Source of the DNA: Brachybacterium paraconglomeratum
GTDB lineage: Bacteria; Actinomycetota; Actinomycetes; Actinomycetales; Dermabacteraceae
Reading direction: 5' to 3'
NCBI RefSeq assembly: GCF_003994255.1
Contig: NZ_ML133853.1
Coordinates: forward strand, 124,001 to 188,000
Length of the DNA stretch: 64,000 bases
Shown here: positions 19,009 through 26,601 of the stretch, piece by piece
How positions within the stretch are numbered: the first letter of the stretch is position 1
Layout: every line of letters starts with the position of its first letter
Program-made: the position numbers and the translations under genes
The notes under the pieces: model-generated
Seen by the model: only the letters and a program-made list of their open reading frames with translations
Told to the model about the DNA's origin: nothing
Database searches by the model: none

Positions 19009-20778
19009 ATGCTCCACGCACCCCGGACCCCCGCCCGCCGACACGACTCCTCGCTCGCCCTCCCTCCCCTCGGCCGACGCACCCTCCTGATCGGGGCGGG
19101 CCTCGCGCTCGGCGGCACCGCCGCCTCGACCCTCCCCGCCCAGCGCGCCTTCGCAGAGGACGCGGGCCTGGACCCCGCCGGCACCACCCTCGAGGCCGTC
19201 GCGGTGCCCGAGGCCGGGGAGAACGACTCCTACCGTCGTCTCACCGCCGGCCCCGGCTACGCCTTCGAGGTGCGCGAGGACGCGCTGGACCACGCCGCGC
19301 AGGCCTCCCGGGCGGACACCCGCGTGCCGCTCGCCTCGTTCGTCCAGTTCACGGACCTGCACGTGCTCGATGCGCAGTCCCCGATGCGCTTCGAGTTCCT
19401 CCACGACATCACCGGCTCGGCGTTCCGCCCGCAGGAGTCGCTGACCACCCAGGGCGCCGTCGCCCTCATCGAACGGGTCAACGAGCTGCGCCGCGGCCCC
19501 CACACCGGGCGCGACCTCGACTGCGTGGTCACCACCGGCGACAACACCGACAACCACGAGCACGTGGAGCTCGACTGGTTCCTCGCCCTCATGAACGGCG
19601 GGGAGATCACCGCGAACACCGGGGCCGACGGGACCTGGGAGGGCGTGCAGACGGGCGGCTCGACCCACTACTGGCATCCCGGCGGCGAGGTCGAGGACCG
19701 CTACGCCGAGGCCGGGTTCCCGCAGCTGCCCGAGCTGCTCGCCGGTGCCATGACCACCCACACGAGCCCAGGCCTGGACATCCCCTGGTTCAGCGTCTTC
19801 GGCAATCACGACGACTCGATCAGCGGCACCCTCCCCACGGACTGGGACTTCCTGCGGGAGATGTACACCGGCTCGTGGAAGTTCACCGGCTTCGCCTCGG
19901 AGACCGCGAACCGGCAGCTCGAGGCGCAGGTGCGCACCGCGGAGGCCGGCGGCACCGGCGAGGCGCAGCGCCAGGCGCTCTCCAGCTCCCTCGACCCCGA
20001 GCGCAAGTACGAGATCACCCCCGACGAGCGCCGCGAGCCCTTCACCCCCGAGGAGTACATCCGCGCCCACCTGGGCCAGACCCCGCGCGTCGGCGCCCCC
20101 GGGCACGGCTTCACCGAGGAGAACGCGGTGGAGTCGACCGGCTACTACACCTTCGAGATCGCGCCGGGGGTGGTCGGCATCGCGCTGGACTCCACCAACC
20201 GCGCCGGCTTCACGCAGGGCTCCCTGGGCCACGCCCAGTACCGCTGGCTCGAGGAGACCCTCGAGGAGGGCTCCAGCCGGTACTACGACGGGATCGGGCG
20301 CCTCCAGCGCACGCAGTCCGAGGACACGTACTTCGTGGTCTTCAGCCACCACACCCCGGACACGATGAACAACCTGCTGCTCGAGCCGGGCAACGGGGAA
20401 CTGCGCCATGCCGGCTGGGACGTGGAGAACCTGCTGGGCCGCTTCCCGAACGTGCTCGCCTGGGTCAACGGCCACACGCACACCAACACGATCGCGCTGC
20501 ACGGCGACGACGTCGCCGAGCGCCGCTACTGGAAGATCACCACCGCCTCGCACGTCTACTTCCCGCAGCAGGCGCGGGTGCTCGAGGTGGTCGACAACCG
20601 CGACGGGACGCTCTCGCTGCTCAGCACCCTGATCGAGGCGAAGGCCCCGTACCAGGGCGAGGGACTGGCGAGCCTGTACCGGGAGCTGTCCTTCAACGAC
20701 CTCCACGCCGAGCGGGCCCAGGAGGGCGAGGGCCGGGACCGCAACGTCGAGCTGCTGCTGGCGGCGCCGGGGCACTGA
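19009..20778 (+). CDS. Tat-exported metallophosphoesterase (TIGR03767-like)
   Basis: Exported phosphoesterase of 589 residues. The N-terminus has twin arginines (LGRRTLLIGAGLALGG, residues 22-37) and an Ala-rich cleavage region ending AQRAFAEDA, a typical Tat signal. Calcineurin-like metal motifs follow in order: FTDLHVLDAQ near 116, VVTTGDNTDNHEHVE near 178, SVFGNHDDSIS near 263, FSHHTPD near 446 and NGHTHTNTIA near 485. The substrate is unknown; relatives are annotated as phosphodiesterases or phosphatases of the outer surface. The ATG at 19009 is preceded by GGTGGAG; GTG at 19000 is in frame too. Confidence 0.87.
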   Translation: MLHAPRTPARRHDSSLALPPLGRRTLLIGAGLALGGTAASTLPAQRAFAEDAGLDPAGTTLEAVAVPEAGENDSYRRLTAGPGYAFEVREDALDHAAQASRADTRVPLASFVQFTDLHVLDAQSPMRFEFLHDITGSAFRPQESLTTQGAVALIERVNELRRGPHTGRDLDCVVTTGDNTDNHEHVELDWFLALMNGGEITANTGADGTWEGVQTGGSTHYWHPGGEVEDRYAEAGFPQLPELLAGAMTTHTSPGLDIPWFSVFGNHDDSISGTLPTDWDFLREMYTGSWKFTGFASETANRQLEAQVRTAEAGGTGEAQRQALSSSLDPERKYEITPDERREPFTPEEYIRAHLGQTPRVGAPGHGFTEENAVESTGYYTFEIAPGVVGIALDSTNRAGFTQGSLGHAQYRWLEETLEEGSSRYYDGIGRLQRTQSEDTYFVVFSHHTPDTMNNLLLEPGNGELRHAGWDVENLLGRFPNVLAWVNGHTHTNTIALHGDDVAERRYWKITTASHVYFPQQARVLEVVDNRDGTLSLLSTLIEAKAPYQGEGLASLYRELSFNDLHAERAQEGEGRDRNVELLLAAPGH

Positions 20779-20838
20779 GACGGGGCGCGGCCCGCCGCTG
20801 CGGGCCGCGCCGCCCGCCGCAGCACCCGGACATGAAGA

Positions 20839-20868
20839 ATCCCCTCTGACCTGCTGGTCAGAGGGGAT
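20839..20868 (-). terminator. terminator hairpin after tRNA-Leu
   Basis: 13-bp perfect stem (20839-20851 with 20856-20868) and TGCT loop, 10 bases past the tRNA 3' end on the minus strand, 60 bases past the phosphoesterase stop on the plus strand. It probably serves both converging units. Confidence 0.8.
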
Positions 20869-20877
20869 GTCTCGCGG

Positions 20878-20961
20878 TGCGCAAGGGGGGACTTGAACCC
20901 CCACGCTGTTGCCAGCACACGGACCTGAACCGTGCGCGTCTACCAATTCCGCCACTTGCGC
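20878..20961 (-). tRNA. tRNA-Leu (anticodon CAG)
   Basis: 84-nt type II tRNA. The acceptor stem is GCGCAAG/CTTGCGC with discriminator A; the D-arm contains TGGTAGACGCG; the anticodon loop reads TTCAGGT within an ACGG/CCGT stem, giving CAG for Leu codon CUG; the long variable arm is present, followed by the T-arm GGGGGTTCAAGTCCCCC. CCA is not encoded. Confidence 0.95.
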
Positions 20962-21008
20962 GTATCTCCGGCACCGGGTCTCGTGGCACCGAGGCCGAAG
21001 GTTCCCTT

Positions 21009-21037
21009 AGATTACCCCCGCTGAACCCTGAGCCCAA
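21009..21037 (-). promoter_or_regulatory. probable promoter of tRNA-Leu
   Basis: On the minus strand TTGGGC (21032-21037) and TAATCT (21009-21014) are separated by exactly 17 bases, about 48 bases upstream of the tRNA 5' end. Confidence 0.6.
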
Positions 21038-21093
21038 GCCGACATCCTGCACAGTAACGAACGCCACTCCGGGACCGTTCAGCGCCTCGGCGC

Positions 21094-22524
21094 TCAGCGC
21101 ATCGACTCGGCCTCCTCGAAGGCGGAGTCGATGTCGGCCGGATCGATGCGGCGACGGCCCACCACGACGTACAGGACGGTCGCGACGATCACCGCGGGGA
21201 TGCCGACCATCGCGGCGACCTGCATGCTGGGCCGCACGAACACGGTCGCGAAGACGGCGGCGAGGCCCACCAGGCCGAACCCCGCGGTGACCACGCCGCC
21301 CGGCATGCGGAAGGTGCCGCCCCGCTCGCCGCGTCGGCGGAAGGCGATGTAGGTCGCGAGGATCAGCGCCCACACCATGATCACCGAGAACACCACGAGG
21401 CTCATCATGTAGCCGAACACCCCGCCCACGCCGCTGAAGGCCAGCAGCGCCGCACCGATCAGGCCGATCGAGCTCAGGGCGATGCCGACGGCGGGGACGC
21501 GGCGGGCCGTGACGTGCGCGGCGAAGCGCGGCGCGAGCCCGTCGGAGGCGAGGGAGTGCAGGATCCGGCTGCCGGCGTAGAGGTTCGCGTTCGCGGCCGA
21601 CAGCGCCGCGACCAGCACCAGCAGGTTCGTGATGTGGGCGGCGCCGGGGATGCCGATCCGGTCGAAGACCATCACGAAGGGCGAGGTGGCGACGTCCTCG
21701 CCGGTGCCGGCGGCCTGCTGCCAGGGGACCAGGCACACGACGATCCCGATGCACAGCACGTAGAAGAAGGCCAGGCGCGCGATCGTGGTGCGGGCGGCGG
21801 TGCGGATCGAGCGGGCGGGATCCTTCGCCTCCGCGGCGGTGATGGAGAGCAGCTCGATGCCGCCGAAGGAGAACATCACCACCGACAGGGCGACCCACAC
21901 CGCGGCCCAGCCCATCGGGGCGAAGCCGCCGTCGGCCGTGAGCTCGACGAAGCCGGGCGCCTCCTGGCCGGGCATCCCGAAGAGCACCAGCACGGCGCCG
22001 ATCAGGATGAACACGAACACCGCGATCACCTTGATCGAGGACAGGAAGAACTCGATCACGCCGAAGGAGCCGACGCTGGAGAGGTTGATCGCGATGATCA
22101 GCGCCGCGAACAGCAGGATCCCGGCCCAGATCGGCACCGCGGGCACCCAGTAGGCGAGATAGGCGGCACAGGCCACCAGCTCCGCGCCGGTCACGCAGAC
22201 GGTGACGATCCAGTACAGCCAGCGGCTGAGATAGCCCCAGAACGGGGAGAGATAGCGGGCGGCGAGGGTGCCGAAGCCGCCACGCACGGGGTGGCGGGAG
22301 GCCATCTCGCCCATCGCGAGCGCGATCGTCGCGGCGATCATGGCGCCGAGCGCGAAGGAGATGATCACGGCGGGGCCGGCGATGCCGATCGCCTCGCCGG
22401 AGCCGAGGAACAGGCCGGTGCCGAGCGCGGAGCCCATGGCGATCATCGCCATCTGGCCGTGGCCGAGCGAGCGGGCGAGCTGCCCGTCGGCGCGCTCGTC
22501 GGAGGAGGGGGTCTGGGTGGTCAC
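21094..22524 (-). CDS. amino acid permease, APC superfamily (AAT type)
   Basis: Inner-membrane proton/amino-acid symporter of 476 residues with about 12 hydrophobic segments. The first helix carries MAMIAMGSALGTGLFLGSGEAI near residue 25, the signature of the amino acid transporter (AAT) family (AroP, GabP, CycA, ProY types). The conserved GGIELLSITAAEAKDPARSI near residue 225 matches the loop after TM6. The Asp/Glu/Arg-rich tail is cytoplasmic. Substrate cannot be fixed from sequence. It stands alone, 132 bases from tRNA-Leu. Confidence 0.88.
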   Translation of the reverse strand: MTTQTPSSDERADGQLARSLGHGQMAMIAMGSALGTGLFLGSGEAIGIAGPAVIISFALGAMIAATIALAMGEMASRHPVRGGFGTLAARYLSPFWGYLSRWLYWIVTVCVTGAELVACAAYLAYWVPAVPIWAGILLFAALIIAINLSSVGSFGVIEFFLSSIKVIAVFVFILIGAVLVLFGMPGQEAPGFVELTADGGFAPMGWAAVWVALSVVMFSFGGIELLSITAAEAKDPARSIRTAARTTIARLAFFYVLCIGIVVCLVPWQQAAGTGEDVATSPFVMVFDRIGIPGAAHITNLLVLVAALSAANANLYAGSRILHSLASDGLAPRFAAHVTARRVPAVGIALSSIGLIGAALLAFSGVGGVFGYMMSLVVFSVIMVWALILATYIAFRRRGERGGTFRMPGGVVTAGFGLVGLAAVFATVFVRPSMQVAAMVGIPAVIVATVLYVVVGRRRIDPADIDSAFEEAESMR

Positions 22525-22566
22525 CCGTCGAGGGTAGCCCCGACCTGCGGCCGGGGTCGGGACCTG

Positions 22567-22791
22567 TCAGCCCTCGGTGTCGAGGTCGTCGCGCACGGTG
22601 GCGTTCAGTCCGACGAGCAGCAGCACGCCGGCCGGGACGAGGACGAGAAGGCCGATGTCGGCGATCTCGGGGACGAGGGTGAGGCCGTAGCCGGCCGAGA
22701 GCAGGAGCACGGCGAGGGCGACGAGCCACATCGCGGAGGGTCCGCGGGGGCGGCGGGTCGGAGGGCGGGCGGGCTTCTGGAAGGTCGTCAT
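22567..22791 (-). CDS. small two-span membrane protein
   Basis: Unrecognised 74-residue protein with an N-terminal Pro/Arg-rich segment and two adjoining hydrophobic stretches (MWLVALAVLLLSAGYGLTLV and IGLLVLVPAGVLLLVGL). The ATG at 22789-22791 is favoured; a GTG at 22824 would add 11 residues. It follows the intergenic gap behind the L7/L12-like gene on the same strand. Function unknown. Confidence 0.55.
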   Translation of the reverse strand: MTTFQKPARPPTRRPRGPSAMWLVALAVLLLSAGYGLTLVPEIADIGLLVLVPAGVLLLVGLNATVRDDLDTEG

Positions 22792-22891
22792 GTCCTGACT
22801 CTTCCGGATCCCGGCGACGGGCACATCCTGCGATGGGAGGAGCCGGCGGCGGGGATGGTCGGGTGACGGTCCGACGATGGTCGCAGTCCGC

Positions 22892-23176
22892 TCAGGCGAC
22901 GCCGCGGCTGCGGTCGATCGCGTCCTTGGCCTCCTTGAGGCCCGCGCCGGTGTGCTCGCGGTACACCTTGATCGCCTCGATGACCTTCCCCTCCGCGATG
23001 AGCCGGCGGCACTCCTCCGGCACGCGCGGAGCGCCCGACTCCTCGCGGAGCCGCTCGAGCTCCGCCTCGCCGACGCCGGCCCGCTCGGCGAACAGGCCGA
23101 CGAGGCCCTCGAGCCGTGCGTTCTGCGCCTGGAGGTTCTCGATCATGGTCTGCTGCTGCCTGGTGCGTCCGAACAT
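22892..23176 (-). CDS. ribosomal L7/L12 C-terminal-domain-like protein
   Basis: 94-residue protein. An N-terminal predicted coiled coil (QQQTMIENLQAQNARLEGLV, then AELERLREE) leads into a short domain, residues 57-90, with VIEAIKVYREHTGAGLKEAKD, which is the L7/L12 C-terminal fold that in ribosomal L12 contacts translation factors. It is not rplL itself: the L10-binding N-terminal domain and hinge are absent. Proteins of this kind are common near actinobacterial genes of unknown role. A terminator separates it from the rplI operon upstream, so it has its own promoter. Confidence 0.72.
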   Translation of the reverse strand: MFGRTRQQQTMIENLQAQNARLEGLVGLFAERAGVGEAELERLREESGAPRVPEECRRLIAEGKVIEAIKVYREHTGAGLKEAKDAIDRSRGVA

Positions 23177-23235
23177 GGCGACAACCTATCCGGCAGGCGG
23201 CCCGAGGGGCCCTCGACGAAGGTCTCGGGAACGCA

Positions 23236-23270
23236 GCAGCGCCCCGCACCGTGAGGGTGCGGGGCGCTGC
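23236..23270 (-). terminator. terminator of the rpsF-ssb-rpsR-rplI operon
   Basis: 15-bp perfect GC-rich stem (23236-23250 with 23256-23270), loop GTGAG, 18 bases past the rplI stop codon. No T-run is visible. Confidence 0.82.
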
Positions 23271-23288
23271 GGGGTCGATCAGGCCGGA

Positions 23289-23759
23289 TCAGGCCTTGGC
23301 GGCACCCTTGGCGGCGACGACCTGGACGACGAGGTTCGCGAAGATCTCGTCGTGCAGGCGCACGGTCGCCTTGTGCTCGCCGAGCGAGCGGATCGGGGTG
23401 GCGAACTCGACGGTGCGACGGTCGATGTCCTTGTCGAACATCGCCTTGACGCCCTCGGCGACCTCCTTGGAGGAGACCGCACCGAACAGACGGCCGTTCT
23501 GGCCGGCGCGCTCGGCGATGACGACGGGCTTCGACTCGAGCGACGCCTTCAGGGCCTGCGCCTCCTCGATGTTCGCGATGGCGCGCTTGCCGCGGGCCGC
23601 ACGGATCTGGTCGAGCTGACGCTGACCGCCCTTGGTCCACGGGGTCGCGAGACCGCGGGGCAGGAGGAAGTTGCGGGCGTAGCCGTCCTTGACCTCGACG
23701 ACATCGCCGGCGGCACCGAGGCCGGTGACCTCGTTGGTGAGGATGAGCTTGCTGGTCAT
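23289..23759 (-). CDS. rplI: 50S ribosomal protein L9
   Basis: Two-domain 23S-rRNA-binding protein of 156 residues. The N-terminal globular domain has LILTNEVTGLGAAGDVVEVK and GYARNFLLPRGLA, the L9 signature. A long helix (about 45-75) and the C-terminal domain containing GRLFGAVSSKEVAEGVK and the ending VRLHDEIFANLVVQV follow. Start at 23757-23759 with GAAGGGAAG upstream. Last gene of rpsF-ssb-rpsR-rplI, 17 bp after rpsR. Confidence 0.97.
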   Translation of the reverse strand: MTSKLILTNEVTGLGAAGDVVEVKDGYARNFLLPRGLATPWTKGGQRQLDQIRAARGKRAIANIEEAQALKASLESKPVVIAERAGQNGRLFGAVSSKEVAEGVKAMFDKDIDRRTVEFATPIRSLGEHKATVRLHDEIFANLVVQVVAAKGAAKA

Positions 23760-23776
23760 GTGCTTCCCTTCCTCGC

Positions 23777-24013
23777 TCAGCGACCGGAGGTCGAGTACGG
23801 CAGCAGGGCGATCTCGCGGGCGTTCTTCACGGCCTTCGCGATCTTGCGCTGCTCCTGGACGGAGACGCCGGTGACCCGACGGGCGCGGATCTTTCCGCGG
23901 TCGGAGATGAACTTGCGCAGCAGCGCGGCGTCCTTGTAGTCGACGGTCTCGAGACCGGCGGCCTTCAGCGGGTTCTGCTTCTTCTTCGGCTTGCGAAGAA
24001 CAGGCTTGGCCAT
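23777..24013 (-). CDS. rpsR: 30S ribosomal protein S18
   Basis: 78-residue protein with the S18 hallmark [19 protein letters not shown] and [20 protein letters not shown]. The start is Met at 24011-24013 ([17 protein letters not shown]), with AAGGAGCACC upstream; the frame extends 12 codons further upstream without homology. It lacks the four zinc-type cysteines found in some paralogues (rpsR C+ form), so this is the zinc-independent version. Confidence 0.97.
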   Translation of the reverse strand: MAKPVLRKPKKKQNPLKAAGLETVDYKDAALLRKFISDRGKIRARRVTGVSVQEQRKIAKAVKNAREIALLPYSTSGR

Positions 24014-24112
24014 CGTGGTGCTCCTTCTTTCTGAGGGGAGCCCGGGCATGCACCCGGGATGGGGTTGTTCTGTGGGGTTCTCTGCGCGGGGTGCCGGGAT
24101 CCGGCGCGCCGA

Positions 24113-24670
24113 TCAGAAGGGCGGGTCGTCGTACCCGCCCTGGTTGCCTCCGCCGGCCCACGGGTCGGCGTTGGGAGCGCCCTGGGGCGCGCTGTAGCCG
24201 CCCTGACCGCCCTGGTTGCCGTATCCGCCCTGGCCGCCGAAGCCGCCCTGGCCGCCGCCCTGCGGGCCGCCGCCGAAACCGCCTCGGCCGCCGCCACCGC
24301 CGCCGCGCTGGACCTTGGTGGCCTTCGCGGTCGCGTAGCGGAGGGAGGGGCCGATCTCGTCGACGTCCAGCTCGATGCTGGTGCGGTTGTTGCCCTCGCG
24401 GTCGGTGAAGGAGCGCTGCTTGAGGCGGCCCTGTGCGACCACGCGGGAGCCCTTCTCGAGCGACTCGGCCACGTTCTCCGCGGCGTCGCGCCAGATGGAG
24501 CAGCGGAGGAACAGCGCCTCGCCGTCCTTCCACTCGTTCGACTGGCGGTCGAAGGTGCGGGGGGTGGACGCGATGGTGAACGACGCGACCGCGACGCCGG
24601 ACTGCGTGAAGCGCAGCTCGGGGTCCGCGGTGAGGTTGCCGATCACCGTGATGACGGTGTCATTCGCCAT
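24113..24670 (-). CDS. ssb: single-stranded DNA-binding protein
   Basis: Homotetrameric ssDNA-binding protein of 185 residues. OB fold at residues 1-110 ([21 protein letters not shown] at the start, [20 protein letters not shown] near 88). A Gly/Gln-rich flexible linker with [20 protein letters not shown]-like repeats covers 125-178, and the acidic tip is YDDPPF, which recruits replication and repair proteins. Second gene of the rpsF operon, which ties single-strand coating to ribosomal gene expression in most bacteria. Confidence 0.97.
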   Translation of the reverse strand: MANDTVITVIGNLTADPELRFTQSGVAVASFTIASTPRTFDRQSNEWKDGEALFLRCSIWRDAAENVAESLEKGSRVVAQGRLKQRSFTDREGNNRTSIELDVDEIGPSLRYATAKATKVQRGGGGGGRGGFGGGPQGGGQGGFGGQGGYGNQGGQGGYSAPQGAPNADPWAGGGNQGGYDDPPF

Positions 24671-24726
24671 GGGTGCTCCTCTGCTCCGGGGGTGTGGTGG
24701 ATCGTGCGGGGGTCAGAGACGGCAGG

Positions 24727-25017
24727 TCACTCGGCGTCGAGACGCATGAGCTTGGTGCGCATGACCGACTCGTTGAGCCCGAGCTGACGGTCCAGCTCCT
24801 GCGCGGTCGACGACTTCGCGGTGAACTGCAGGACGATGTAGATGCCCTCGGACTTCTTGTCGATCTCGTAGGCGAACTTCCGCTTGCCCCAGACGTCGAC
24901 GTTGTCGATGGTGCCGCCCTCGGTCGGGACGACCTGGACGAGCTTCTCGAAGGTTCCGGTGACGGTCCGCTCATCGACGGACGGGTCGAGGATCACGACC
25001 ATTTCGTACTTGCGCAT
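24727..25017 (-). CDS. rpsF: 30S ribosomal protein S6
   Basis: 96-residue ribosomal protein that pairs with S18. [18 protein letters not shown] at the start and [20 protein letters not shown] in the middle are the S6 core. The chosen ATG (25015-25017) has AGGAGGTGGG 8 bases upstream; the frame extends further but without homology. First gene of its operon. Confidence 0.97.
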   Translation of the reverse strand: MRKYEMVVILDPSVDERTVTGTFEKLVQVVPTEGGTIDNVDVWGKRKFAYEIDKKSEGIYIVLQFTAKSSTAQELDRQLGLNESVMRTKLMRLDAE

Positions 25018-25048
25018 GTTCTGGTACCCACCTCCTGTGGTCTCTGCG

Positions 25049-25067
25049 GCCACGGTCTCTCCGTGGC
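25049..25067 (-). promoter_or_regulatory. hairpin in the rpsF leader, possible S6:S18 autoregulatory site
   Basis: A 7-bp stem GCCACGG/CCGTGGC with a 5-base loop sits 31 bases upstream of the rpsF start. Many bacteria have an rpsF leader structure bound by the S6:S18 complex; whether this hairpin matches that motif cannot be judged by eye. Confidence 0.3.
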
Positions 25068-25263
25068 AGGAGGGTTCATGCCGCCCGCGCGGGCATCGGC
25101 GATGCACGTCACGGACCGCAACAGCCTACCCGTGCCCAGGAGCATCGGCCAGGGCGTGTCGGCCGGTGCGCGGCGCATCACAGGGCGTGCGACAGCGGAG
25201 CCGGGCGGCGCGGCACGACCGATCGGTCCGTCCGCACCACCGCGCCCGCCCTACCGTGGGTGG

Positions 25264-26592
25264 ATGACCAGCACCGATGAGCGCCCCACGCTGCGCCGCA
25301 CCGTCACCACCACCGGGCTCTTCCTGTTCATCCTCGGGGACGTGCTCGGAGCGGGGGTGTACGTGCTGGCCGGGGAGATCGCAGGCATCGCCGGTGGCGC
25401 CCTGTGGGTGCCGCTCGTGGTGGCGCTGCTGCTGGCCCTGCTGACCGCCGGCTCCTACGCCGAGCTCGCGACCAAGTACCCCCGTGCGGGAGGCTCCTCC
25501 CACTACGCCACGCGCGCGTTCGGCCCCTTCGCGGGGTTCCTCGTCGGGTTCTGCATGCTCTCGGCCGGCATCGTGTCCGTCGGCGCGCTCGCGCTGGGCT
25601 TCGCCGGGGACTATCTCGGCGCCTTCGTCAGCCTGCCCGCCGTGCTCGTGGTGGTCGTGTTCCTCGCCCTGCTCGCGGCGCTGAACACCCGCGGCATCTC
25701 CGAGTCGCTGGGTGCGAACCGCGTGGCCACCCTGATCGAGGTGGGCGGCCTGCTGCTGGTGATCGTGCTGGGCGCGATCGTGATCGGCCGGGGCGAGGGC
25801 GACCTGGGCCGGCTCACGGAGCTCGGGACCCCCGAGAACGGACCGGTCGCGGCGGTGCTGGCCGGCACCGTCCTCGCGTTCTACTCCTACGTCGGCTTCG
25901 AGACCAGCGTGAACATCGCCGAGGAGACGAAGGACCCCTCGCGCTCCTACCCTCGCGCCCTGTTCGGGGCGCTGATCGTCACCGGTGTGGTCTATGCGCT
26001 GATCGGGGTGGTCGCCTCCGCCGTCGTGCCCACCGAGGAGCTCGCGGGCTCCTCCGCACCGCTCGCCCTCGTGGTCGAAGCGGCGGGCATCGTGCCGCCG
26101 GTCGTGTTCAGCGCGATCGCGCTGATCGCGGTGGCGAACGGGGCGCTGCTGACGGGCATCATGAGCTCCCGGCTCGCCTACGGCATGGCGTCCGACGGGC
26201 TCCTGCCGCGGGTGCTCACGCGGGTCCTGCCCGGACGCCGCACCCCGTGGGTCGCGATCCTCGTGACCACGGCGCTGTCGATCCTCCTCGCCCTCACCGG
26301 GACCATCGACGTGCTCGCGGGCACCATGGTGCTGCTCCTGCTGGTGGTCTTCCTCTCCGTGAACGCGGCCGTGCTGGTGCTGCGCCGCGACCGGCCGGAG
26401 CACCGCCACTTCCGCGTCCCGGCCGTGCTCCCGGTCGGGGGCCTGATCTCGTGCCTGCTGCTGATGACGCAGGTCGAGTGGGCGGTGTGGCGACTGGGGC
26501 TCCCGTTCCTCGTCGTGGCGGCGCTGCTCGCGGGCCTCGCCGCATGGCGGCGGCGCCGAGCCGGTGAGCACACCGGCGCCGACGCCGCCTGA
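25264..26592 (+). CDS. APC superfamily amino acid permease
   Basis: Membrane transporter of 442 residues with about 12 hydrophobic segments. TM1 carries GLFLFILGDVLGAGVYVLAG, and AFYSYVGFETSVNIAEETKDPSRSYPRAL near residue 205 is the conserved TM6-loop motif of APC-type transporters close to the APA/CAT groups. It is not closely related to the AAT-type permease at 21094. Its stop codon and the katE stop face each other 3 bases apart inside a small palindrome. Confidence 0.86.
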   Translation: MTSTDERPTLRRTVTTTGLFLFILGDVLGAGVYVLAGEIAGIAGGALWVPLVVALLLALLTAGSYAELATKYPRAGGSSHYATRAFGPFAGFLVGFCMLSAGIVSVGALALGFAGDYLGAFVSLPAVLVVVVFLALLAALNTRGISESLGANRVATLIEVGGLLLVIVLGAIVIGRGEGDLGRLTELGTPENGPVAAVLAGTVLAFYSYVGFETSVNIAEETKDPSRSYPRALFGALIVTGVVYALIGVVASAVVPTEELAGSSAPLALVVEAAGIVPPVVFSAIALIAVANGALLTGIMSSRLAYGMASDGLLPRVLTRVLPGRRTPWVAILVTTALSILLALTGTIDVLAGTMVLLLLVVFLSVNAAVLVLRRDRPEHRHFRVPAVLPVGGLISCLLLMTQVEWAVWRLGLPFLVVAALLAGLAAWRRRRAGEHTGADAA

Positions 26593-26601
26593 GGCTCAGG
26601 C
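26587..26601. terminator. palindrome joining two convergent stop codons
   Basis: GCCTGA-GGC-TCAGGC, in which TGA ends the permease and TCA (TGA on the other strand) ends katE. A 6-bp stem is short for a terminator, but it is the only structure between the genes. Confidence 0.4.
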